From Paulinella micropora (lineage: Eukaryota; Cercozoa; Imbricatea; Euglyphida; Paulinellidae): 24,213 nt of DNA. A program made the translations under genes and the position numbers. Of the stretch, positions 15,015 through 23,478 are shown one piece after another; position 1 is the first letter of the stretch; the number at the start of each line of letters is the position of its first letter. The notes beneath the pieces were generated by a model that was not told the origin of the DNA, did not search any database, and worked only from the letters and a program-made list of their open reading frames with translations. Where the stretch lies: positions 1-24,213 of the forward strand of contig WBZZ01000377.1 of NCBI GenBank assembly GCA_019918135.1, written 5' to 3'.

Positions 15015-15906
15015 CGAACATGCTGGTGGAGGCTCTTTCAGCGACTGGGTACCAAACCATTGAGACTGTTTACTGGTACAAAAAGAATCACAACTACGTG
15101 GGAGTTGTCCAGAAGTGGATCAAGGCGGTGAAGATGATGTTGGTGCCCTTCAACCCGAAGCAGGCATCCTTCGTCCTCAATCTCGACCAGAACCCGTCCT
15201 CCGTCACAACCTCTTCATCGTCGAGGTACCGGCCAAGAAACAGCGCCATTCCGCCGACGGACAACGTGTGAACGTCTTCGAGAAGTCTACGGAGCTGTCC
15301 AAGCAGATTTGTCAACCATTCTGCCTCCTCTGGGCAATGTTCTTGTTGCATGCATGGGTTCGGGTTCAGATGTGATCGGTGCTTTGGAGGCCGACATGCG
15401 AGTTACTGGCATCGACATCGACAGAAAGCAGGTTGACTTCGCGAAGGCTCGTGTCCGGGAGTCCCTGAAACAGACCAAGAAGAAGGGCAAGAAGAAAAAG
15501 GCTTCAAGTGAGGACGAAGTTGAGGAGGACGATGAGGAGGAGGAGGAAAAAGACCCAGGCAAAGTCGACAAAGTTCTTGCGAAAAGGGGCACATTGGCGG
15601 AAATGCAAAGGGCGTGACCAAGTCGGTCTGTTTCATGCAAGAAAAGCATGGACCACGAAGAAAACGACGTTGTGCACTGCGAACACTACAACCACTACCT
15701 GCACGCACCGCTGTACGGGGCAGTTCGTCGTCTACCTCCGTTCCCCCGCCTACGTGTTCAGTCGTTGCTTCGACTCCGTCCTCAACGGCTGTGTAAAAAA
15801 CGATGGCTTCTCCATTCATGGCTACTTCTGCAAGGACTCGTGCCACACGAAACGGCACAAGAATCAGGCTGCACTTCTTGCCGCCACTGAGCCGGCCACG
15901 GAGTGA
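15004..15906 (+). pseudogene. Frameshifted DNA (adenine/cytosine-N4) methyltransferase-like gene with C-terminal Cys/His domain
   Basis: Pieces in different frames follow each other. 15005-~15195 reads NMLVEALSATGYQTIETVYW then WYKKNHNYVG...LVPFNPKQASFVLNLDQNP. About 15195-15305 (frame -1) reads HNLFIVEVPAKKQRHSADGQ...VFEKSTELSKQICQPF. 15309-15617 (frame -1 again) reads NVLVACMGSGSDVIGALEAD then VTGIDIDRKQVDFAKARV, followed by a Lys- and Glu-rich linker. The GSGS segment followed by an acidic GIDID strand matches the SAM-binding motifs I-II of N6-adenine/N4-cytosine methyltransferases, placed C-terminally as in the beta-type order. A last Cys/His-rich piece (VVHCEHYNHYL, then FSRCFDSVLNGC...GYFCKDSCHTKRH) ends at TGA about 15904. 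The DPPY-type catalytic motif expected upstream was not found. Five or so frame breaks indicate decay or sequence error. Confidence 0.5.
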
Positions 15907-15993
15907 TTTTTCAGGGTGTTTCACGGGAGTAAAACCCATTTATGCATTAAAGTGAGCATGGTTGGAAATGATTAAAGTGAACTTTTTTACTTA

Positions 15994-15995
<2 letters not shown>

Positions 15996-16030
<35 letters not shown>
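15996..16030. repeat. T35 homopolymer
   Basis: An uninterrupted run of about 35 T lies 90 bp after the end of the methyltransferase-like gene. On the minus strand it would be a poly(A) tract, as left by retrotransposition of a minus-oriented RNA, but no such element is visible. Confidence 0.95.
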
Positions 16031-16031
<1 letters not shown>

Positions 16032-16286
16032 GTACATTTTTAAACTGGCATCCAGCGTAGCTTCCGGCCCCTCATTGCTTAGTTCTGACCTCTGTGTCAG
16101 TGGTTTGGGCTACCACATGTGTGACTTTTATGCATAAAAGTGCTACTTGGAGCAATTCCAAACCTTACATGGCTTGTTGTCAACTGCTCAAGCCTACTTT
16201 GCGCCACCCTTGTTCTTGTGGTCACGGTTTTTTTCTAGGCTTTTTCTGCTAGCGATTACATATATTTTGGCATGTAAAAACAGGCA

Positions 16287-16902
<616 letters not shown>

Positions 16903-18353
16903 CTAACTTTTTTGTAGTGATCACTAACATTTTTGTAGTGATACATCACTAAAAAAAGGTAGTGATTATCACTAAAATAAGAAAAAAAAAGTGTGTTAGT
17001 GATCATCACTACGGCCTCCAAAATCCGAAGTGAAGTAATTTCATGATCAATGCCATCACTACGCGATACCCTAGATTCTCCCTCATCATTACCGGTACCT
17101 GAGGTAGTACTAGTGATAATCACTACCTCAAAATGGAAGTGTTTCCGGTTTTAACAGTCGACCGTTACGCAAAAGTTAGAGATTTTAGTGATGAGCACTT
17201 ATTAAGTGATTAACACTAAAAAGTGAGTGCACATCACTACATATTTAGTGAATGTCACTAGAAAGCACTGCTAGAACTCGACTTAAAAAAAAATTAATGA
17301 TGGTCACTAAAAATAAGTAGTGATAATCACTAGAATCACTATAACTTTTGAATTATTATATGCATCAGTAAAAATCTAGTAATTCTCACTAACAAATTAG
17401 TGACGATCACTAGCAACAGTTTTTTTTAATGTATCTTGCAGGTGTCTGTAGTGATCGTTACTACAATATGAGTGCCCATCACTTGCTCGTCACTGAATGA
17501 TACTGAGGAAGCAAAAGTTTTAATAAATCGACGAAACGTAGTGCCGATCACTAGAAAAGATAGTGCTGATCACTAAAAAATGAGTTCAAACAAAAAAGTT
17601 TGTAGTGATGATCACTACATGTTCGTAGTGCTCATCACTAACCAAGTAGTGATAGGTAGTGATGAGCACTACAGTGGTGTAGTGATCGTCACTAACAAAA
17701 GGTAGTGATGGTCACTACACCATCGTAGTGCTCATCACTGCATCCTGTTAGTAATGATCACTACAAATGTAGTGCTCATCACTACTGGTGTAGTGCTCAT
17801 CACTACATCCTGTTAGTGATGATCACTATACAAATGTAGTGCTCATCACTAACTGTTGTTAGTGATGATCACTAACTGTTGTTAGCGATGATTACTAACT
17901 GTTGTTAGTGATGTTCACTAAATATGTAGTGCTCGTCACTAACTGTTGTTAGTGATAACCACTAAACACCTGTAGTGCCCGTCACTACTCTTGGGAATGA
18001 TGGGAACTACAGTTGATTAGTGCTCATCACTATACTTGGCTGGTAACAGTGACTTTAGTTGTAGTGAGCCATCGGCACAATAATCAGTTAAGTGACAGTC
18101 ACTACAGTCATAGTAATCATCACTACACAAAAATTAGTGATTGCAACTACACGCTTAGTGATGATCACTAATTACTGTGTACTTGCTATCATTACATTGT
18201 TAGTGATGATCCACTACATTTTTAGTGACTTCCCGATAGCCGAAAGCAAAAAAGCAAAAAAACCTAAGTTTTTTTGCTTTCTGCTATTAGGAAGTCACTA
18301 AAAATGTAGTGATCATCACTAATAATGTAGTGATAGCAACTACACAGTAATTA
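16903..18353. repeat. Irregular array of palindromes TAGTGATNATCACTA and variants
   Basis: Dozens of copies of a 14-15-bp near-palindrome occur over ~1.45 kb (examples TAGTGATGATCACTA, TAGTGCTCATCACTA, TAGTGATCGTCACTA). They are separated by non-identical spacers of roughly 5-30 bp. Half-sites (GTAGTGAT, ATCACTAA) are also frequent, and density is highest at 17580-17960, where an AACTGTTGT spacer recurs. No open frame explains it. It is not CRISPR-like: repeats are short, palindromic and variable, and spacers are irregular. It may be a self-expanding palindromic satellite or an array of binding sites. Confidence 0.9.
18169..18353. repeat. 185-bp imperfect fold-back closing the palindrome array
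   Basis: The outer arms TAATTACTGTGT (18169) and ACACAGTAATTA (ending 18353) continue inward through TAGTGATGATC-CACTACATTTTTAGTG-type complements. They reach an inner stem of ATAGC-GAAAGCAAAAAA against TTTTTTGCTTTCTGCTAT. A one-nucleotide bulge and a few mismatches are visible. The spacing and long arms resemble a MITE or fold-back element. Confidence 0.85.
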
Positions 18354-18397
18354 ATGATCAAAGAAAGTGCTACCAACCTGTCAACCTGTCCTGGCGA

Positions 18398-19873
18398 TCA
18401 TTTCCTGGCGATCATTTCTGCCCGCTTTGTACTTGGCTTAGCGCTTCGTTTCGTTCCTGTTAGAACTGTTGGAACGTTTGCAGCATTCTTTTTGTCACTT
18501 ACTAGGTCAACGTAGACATGACTAGGTTTTTTAGTATCAATCTTCGGGGGCTTGACAGGTTGTGTTGCGACCGTCTGCATTCTTTCCTTTGGATTGCTAA
18601 CTTTGCATGGCCTTGCCGTTGCAGATGCTGCCAGTACAAAATCTTGAAGCTGTTGCTTGGTCATTTTTAAATATTTTGGATTCGTGTGTGTGTCCCAGCC
18701 AGGCCAACTATAAGCAACTTCTCCACATAGACCGTTGTCCTTGGCTTTTTTGTCAAAAGGCTAAACACACTTCAATTTTTGCCCGTTCTGCATGGGCCAC
18801 TTGCTTTGCTGGTATATCTGCACAATCACATGATCTTCACCGACGAACTTATCTTCAAAGCCGAACGCGCATAGTCCTGCATCCCCGTATTCGAACTCGC
18901 CGCCTGCTTGCAAGACTGAATGAAAAGAGCAAAAATAAAACAGTTGTGTTCCATCTTTCTTCTCTCGTCTACCTGTTGGTAATATCTTTTTGTAAATAAG
19001 GATGCGAAGATGTGGTTAGGCTTAGATTCTGCACTTAGAACGGGAATTTCTGCGTGCACTTTTCGTTCAACCGTTGCTTGTGCAGAAGAAGTGATGAGTT
19101 GAGGTGAAGTAGAACAAGAACTAGATGAAGCACTATCTTTCTGTTTTTGTTTTACAGCTCACGAAGTGCTAGACGAGGAGCTACTTCTTTCCTGCTTGAT
19201 ATTACTAGACTTTTTCTTCTTTCCCTGTACCTGATCAGTAACCTCTCTTTCTGGCAGCCTTCATGAGATAGGAAATGTTCGCTAGGTCACCAGATGTATC
19301 AGGGGACTCAAAGATACTTGTCTGCTTTGCCTGCAGATACAAAGGGTGTCTCTTATGTGCTGTGAGTTCACCTATCCACAGCCTACGGTGGATCGTAAAT
19401 AGCCATAGTAGCTAGGAATCCGTACTCCCAGTTATCACATTCAGGATCTTTGCTATTATATGGTGGAGGATCCACTTTAAATCCTTTTTGTGACGCAGTG
19501 ACGTCCCGAACATGGTATAAGCCATATTCTGGACTAAAGTGCGGAAGATAGGAGTTGATCTCATTGTTACTATCAAAGAATTCCTACGATTAGGTAGAAA
19601 TGAGAGAATTATTATTAGGGATGATGTAGATTGGTGTATCTGTGCTATGCTGTGTAGCCACGAAACACGTATGATGTGGGTGCCTTCAGCCCGCCCACGA
19701 ACTGGTGTCGACTGCCTGTCACACGTCGACCCTTGCACTTTTCTGTTGAAGGCCTGACTAAGTGCAACTGTAGGCATCACCCCCCGGATAGCCGGTAAAA
19801 AATACCTTTTCCTGGTGACAGGTGCACCAGCTTGTTTTTCAGTATTATTTGTCCGCATTGGACCTGATGCCAT
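18398..19873 (-). pseudogene. Decayed minus-strand gene of unknown family
   Basis: Several protein-like pieces lie in order on the minus strand. 19873 to ~19650 has an ATG and reads KQAGAPVTRKRYFLPAIRGV. 19583-19383, in the -1 frame, reads NNEINSYLPHFSPEYGLYHV and NSKDPECDNWEYGFLATMAI. 19411-19235, back in the first frame, reads RLWIGELTAHKRHPLYLQAK and SGDLANISYLMKAARKRGY. A Ser/Lys-rich low-complexity stretch covers about 19235-19030. About 18890-18398 reads FEYGDAGLCAFGFEDKFVGE, one in-frame TAG, then GLCGEVAYSWPGWDTHTNPK and a basic Pro/Lys/Thr-rich tail (PKIDTKKPSHVYVDLVSDKK) to the stop at 18398-18400. Composition is convincing, but I cannot name the family; a retroelement Gag, viral coat or host protein are all possible. 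The ATG at 18664 opens the last 88 codons intact. Confidence 0.4.
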
Positions 19874-20788
19874 TTTATTCCTGGTCTGTTGCCGTTTTCC
19901 TTTTTGGCTTCACTGAGCTAATATAACGAGACATCATTCTCATTCTTGAGGACTGTGTTTGGTTGTATTACCGACTTTTTACGAGCTATCGTTGGGGGCA
20001 TTACATTTGGAGTCCACATCACTAGGGTGATTTCTTTCTGCTTTGCCACACAGGCAACAGAGTGAATTTTCACTGACCTGTCTCACACGGGGACGTCAGA
20101 CGAAAACAAATACTCCAACACAGCTCCCTCATAACTCTTTCACAAAACAAATAATTTGATTGGTCTCAAGCAGGTGTCTCGTACCCTCTAGCCCAATCAG
20201 TATCTGTGTGCTCACAAGGAGACATCAGATACAAACTCTCTGTCGTTCTTGCTGTTCTCACACAGAGACCAAGAAGAAGGAGGTGGACAGAAGAGTGAAG
20301 AAACACACACAAAACACAAACAAGCATAGGGACAGGAGCACAACACTCTACCCTTCTAGTTTGTGCATTTATCTGCATTATCTCACACATACGTCAGAGT
20401 ATTTTTGCAAATCTCTGATCGTTTTCTAAAGGTAGGTCTGAGAACCTATCCGACCGACTGTCGACTTCTCAAGGAGAGCTTTTCTAGCTTCTCTATTACT
20501 ATCTGTGTGTAGGTCCAAGTGCCTCATACTAGATACAATATAGAAAAGAAGGAGGAGAAAGTAATCTGAGTAAGGAGAACAAGAAATCGGAGAAAGTCTC
20601 AAAGACTATTTTTTTCAAACAAAAACAAACATACAAACAGTGTTTCATAGAGGACAGGGAATCTTATCCTACCCTCTCTATTAGTTTCTCTCTTCACTCA
20701 ATCGACTGAAGGAGGAACAGAACACAAACGAACAAAAACCAAACATAGGAGCTGACACTGTCCTCCTGTTGATCACTACTACGACATC
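19874..20788. other. Non-coding stretch and probable 5' leader of the right-hand element
   Basis: No gene is recognised. From about 20080 the sequence is rich in short CT/CA words and two similar blocks (CACACGGGGACGTCAGAC near 20084 and CTCACAAGGAGACATCAGAT near 20211), which could belong to an LTR or untranslated leader. No TG...CA-bounded LTR pair or tRNA-complementary primer site can be defined without the 3' end. Confidence 0.35.
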
Positions 20789-21412
20789 ATGTCGACAGAG
20801 ACCGCCGAAGTGAGTGAATTCTCGGAGGCAGATCAAAGAAGAGAAGAAGAAAAAGCAGGAGGAGGAGGAGGAGGAAGAGGATTGAATGAAGGAGGAGGAG
20901 GAGGATTGAATGAAGGAGGAGGAGATGAAGGAGTAGGAGGAGGAGTAGAAGAGGGCTGGGATGATGAAGGAAGATATGGAGGAGACGAAGATGAAGGAGG
21001 ATTTGAACAAGAAGAGACGGGAGGAGGAGGAGCATATGGTAATCCCTTACCACCTGCCTACACGGGAGGAGGAGGACGAAAAATGATCGACTTGATTCAT
21101 AGTGATGGAGAGGAGATCACAGTGGAGGAACAACAGTGGGTGCAAGACCACTATGACCTCACTAAAAAAGAGTTTGATAACAAGATGGGGGTAGAGAAGG
21201 ATACCTATGTGTGGATCCCTCAGGATCAAAGAAGAGAGAAAAGTCGTGCTAAAAAGGATGTCTATATCCTATTATCAAACACAGCACAGCTCCTCGGCAA
21301 ACTGGTCTCTGATCCAGAAGAGAGAAAGAAGATACAGCATATCAAGTTTGGGGACACACACACCCACCTTGAATTACTCGATGCTATCTTTGGGTGTACA
21401 CTCAAACCCTGA
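20789..21412 (+). CDS. ORF1 of a Gag-like polyprotein region, Gly/Glu-rich N-terminus
   Basis: The frame encodes 207 residues and starts at the first good ATG after a long leader. Residues ~15-75 are a purine-repeat-encoded Gly/Glu/Asp-rich segment (repeated GGA and GAA codons, LNEGGGGGLNEGGGDEG). After residue ~90 the sequence becomes globular and charged (MIDLIHSDGEEITVEEQQWV, VWIPQDQRREKSRAK, LSNTAQLLGKLVSDPEER, HLELLDAIFGCTL). It ends at TGA 21410-21412, overlapping the next frame by 40 nt (21373-21412) in the -1 phase. No canonical X-XXY-YYZ slippery site is seen in the overlap; fusion by splicing, frameshifting or repair of a one-base error are all possible. The protein is probably the N-terminal part of the same polyprotein as ORF2. 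Family unknown. Confidence 0.55.
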   Translation: MSTETAEVSEFSEADQRREEEKAGGGGGGRGLNEGGGGGLNEGGGDEGVGGGVEEGWDDEGRYGGDEDEGGFEQEETGGGGAYGNPLPPAYTGGGGRKMIDLIHSDGEEITVEEQQWVQDHYDLTKKEFDNKMGVEKDTYVWIPQDQRREKSRAKKDVYILLSNTAQLLGKLVSDPEERKKIQHIKFGDTHTHLELLDAIFGCTLKP

Positions 21413-23478
21413 TTTGGGAACGTACATACTGCCCACGATGTGAGGGTTACCTCCAGTACACAAACCCAAGAGCAACGGCCAGATTCCTCGCGACTGGTCA
21501 GGAGGCAGTCGATGTAACAAAAATGAAGACCAATCTGGGTTCGAAAAACTCGAGTGGTATATTTCATTTTTTTACAATGGAAATAAAGGCCTTGGAGGAG
21601 GGGAAGGCAGAGATGGAAAAAAGCATTAAGGCAGCAGGAGAAACTCATCCTGTGATTGATGAGTTAGAGAAGACCGACAGAGTTCTGACCAAGATCAGAC
21701 TGTTGATGGGTGCGTTACTGCACAAGGAGGCATGGAAGAGATGGATTCCTACCAAGGATCACTCTGTCCTTAAATCATTTAGTAACGCACCACCGGTCGC
21801 CAACAAAGCAGGTGTTGACCAATATGTGGAGAAATATAATTTTCTCAGATCTGCTTCTGAATTGGTGGCCTTTATCACTCATGCTAAAAAGCTGGTGATA
21901 TCTGAGAAGAAGAAGGCGAAAGAGAATGAGGAGTTCGAGAAGACGATGAGACTGGAAAGAATGAAAGCAAAAGTGAGTGGTGCAAAGACACACCCTCCGA
22001 CATATTTGACCCCACCAGCTCCTGCCCCACCAGCCCCTGCACCCTCGGGCTCAACTACGGTGGTGGTCACAAACACGGAGAAGAAGGACAGACAGAACAT
22101 CATAAATGCCTTCAAGGGGAAGAAAGGAGGAGTGGCAAGTCTCATGCTATATGCCAAGACGAGCTCAGACAAAGACTCTGATGCTTCGCTTTTGAGCAAG
22201 CTCAAAGAGATCAATGTCTGCATGAAGGCTTTTCCTTGCGACGAAACGCAGGAATACGAGGCCCTTGTTACTGTTTTTGACCAATCTCTAGTCTCGGAGG
22301 GATTTGATCTGACACAGTACAAGTTTTTGAGAAAGAAGGAGGAGATTAAGAGAAAAAATGCAACAGGCCTAGACGCTCAGTGTGAACTGGCGGTGGCCAC
22401 ACTCATTTCATATTTTCAATCTCATGGATACCAGCATCTCTGCACTGGTACTCTCATAGGATTTGAAATCTTTGAGACAGTGGCGATGAGTTTGAGGAGT
22501 GCTGTTGGCTTGGCGGCGACCCTTACGGAGGTAGTTTCCTCCTATGGGCTATTCTATGGCCGCAAGTCGATCATCCTCTATTTCTTTTCGGCGTTACACA
22601 CAGTTAACCCGAGTAAGCTTACTCAGCTCATACAACAATGCTCGACGTTTAGCTCAGTGAAGTCCAAGAACTTCCTCGAGACACACGTGTTCGAAAATAC
22701 GGTTCAAAGCGTTGCTCCGTCAGCACTGTTTCAAGAAGTGATGAGTGCATGCTCAAACATGGACTCGCTCACGGAGGCACATACGGCACAGGCAGGCGGT
22801 GTACCTGTTGGCGCACAAGCCACGTACACAAACAGAGTTGCCGGTTGGAAGAGACAGAGAGAGCCAGACCTGAAGACCGCATGTTGGAGGTGGTTCGCGG
22901 GCTTGCAGTGTAAGGCACAGATGGAGAACAGAGACTGCTCTTTCAATCATGATAGGCAGAACCCAACAGCAAGGGCAAATTTTCTGAGCAGGACGGAAGG
23001 CAAGGAACCGGGCCTTTTCAATATGCTTCAGATTGCCGCTGTGAACGAAGGTTGGTATGCCAATATGTGTGATGATGAGGAGTTACGAGAGGCAATCATT
23101 ACCTACATGAAGAGGATGAAGGAGAAGAAGGAGGAAAGGGAGAGACAAAAGAACTTAAAGGCCTCTCAAAGAGGACGAGAAGGAGGAGCAGGAGCAGGAG
23201 GACGAGGAGGAGGAGGAGGAGGACGAGGACGAGGAACATGGAGAGGAGCCTCGAGGTGGCAGGGAACCCCTCAGAGAGGAAGAGGAGGTCGGGGATATAC
23301 CCCTTATGGAGGGAGAGCTGTTCGAGCTCCAGCCCCCCCACCCAGAGGAGGAGGAGGCTCGTGGGCAAGCTCCAACCCAAATTTCGGTCGAGCTCAGGCC
23401 TGCAACACTGCCTCGGAGACCGATACGTCATCCTACCCTGACACTACTCAAGGTAATCGTTTCGAGGTGGTGGAATGA
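21394..23478 (+). CDS. ORF2, Gag-like nucleic-acid-binding protein with CCCH motif and RGG tail
   Basis: The frame is open from 21373; 21394 is a GTG and the first in-frame ATG is 21523, so it is probably expressed as an extension of ORF1. It has about 694 codons. Order: a CPRC pair near the start; charged helices; a Pro/Ala linker (residues ~206-225); a helical domain (about 235-475); a C-x8-C-x8-C-x3-H motif (CWRWFAGLQC...DCSFNH, about 497-521); and a long Arg/Gly-rich tail with RGG boxes (about 590-660). Helical core plus Cys/His motif plus RGG tail is the layout of an RNA-binding structural (Gag-like) protein; the motif differs from the CCHC zinc knuckle and recalls DIRS-type or CCCH fingers. 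It ends at TGA 23476-23478, after which the same frame stays open to the window edge. Function inferred. Confidence 0.6.
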   Translation: MYTQTLIWERTYCPRCEGYLQYTNPRATARFLATGQEAVDVTKMKTNLGSKNSSGIFHFFTMEIKALEEGKAEMEKSIKAAGETHPVIDELEKTDRVLTKIRLLMGALLHKEAWKRWIPTKDHSVLKSFSNAPPVANKAGVDQYVEKYNFLRSASELVAFITHAKKLVISEKKKAKENEEFEKTMRLERMKAKVSGAKTHPPTYLTPPAPAPPAPAPSGSTTVVVTNTEKKDRQNIINAFKGKKGGVASLMLYAKTSSDKDSDASLLSKLKEINVCMKAFPCDETQEYEALVTVFDQSLVSEGFDLTQYKFLRKKEEIKRKNATGLDAQCELAVATLISYFQSHGYQHLCTGTLIGFEIFETVAMSLRSAVGLAATLTEVVSSYGLFYGRKSIILYFFSALHTVNPSKLTQLIQQCSTFSSVKSKNFLETHVFENTVQSVAPSALFQEVMSACSNMDSLTEAHTAQAGGVPVGAQATYTNRVAGWKRQREPDLKTACWRWFAGLQCKAQMENRDCSFNHDRQNPTARANFLSRTEGKEPGLFNMLQIAAVNEGWYANMCDDEELREAIITYMKRMKEKKEERERQKNLKASQRGREGGAGAGGRGGGGGGRGRGTWRGASRWQGTPQRGRGGRGYTPYGGRAVRAPAPPPRGGGGSWASSNPNFGRAQACNTASETDTSSYPDTTQGNRFEVVE

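Larger units (their letters stand above)
12284..16141. repeat. Dispersed palindromic motif ACTTTTATGCATAAAAGT, about 12 copies
   Basis: Copies, some with one to three changes, lie near 12284, 12390, 12551, 12711, 12822, 12942, 13826, 13920, 14830, 14941, 15937 and 16123. All centre on TATGCATA or a one-base variant. They occur only between the two terminal repeats and are absent from the flanking PLV, palindrome array and retroelement. Spacing is irregular (about 100-900 bp), so this is not a tandem satellite. Protein-binding sites for an element-encoded factor or remnants of nested insertions are possible. Confidence 0.85.

Noticed and set aside
15988..16035. Poly(T) tract as evidence of a minus-strand processed retrocopy
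   Set aside because: No protein-like minus-strand sequence or target-site duplication was found next to it; simple homopolymer expansion is sufficient.
16903..18353. CRISPR array
   Set aside because: The repeats are only about 15 bp, palindromic and variable, spacers are irregular, there are no cas genes, and the context is eukaryotic.
20681..21053. Minus-strand Ser- or Leu-rich frames opposite ORF1
   Set aside because: They are shadows of the GGA/GAA-repeat coding sequence on the plus strand; homopolymer-like composition results from the purine repeat.
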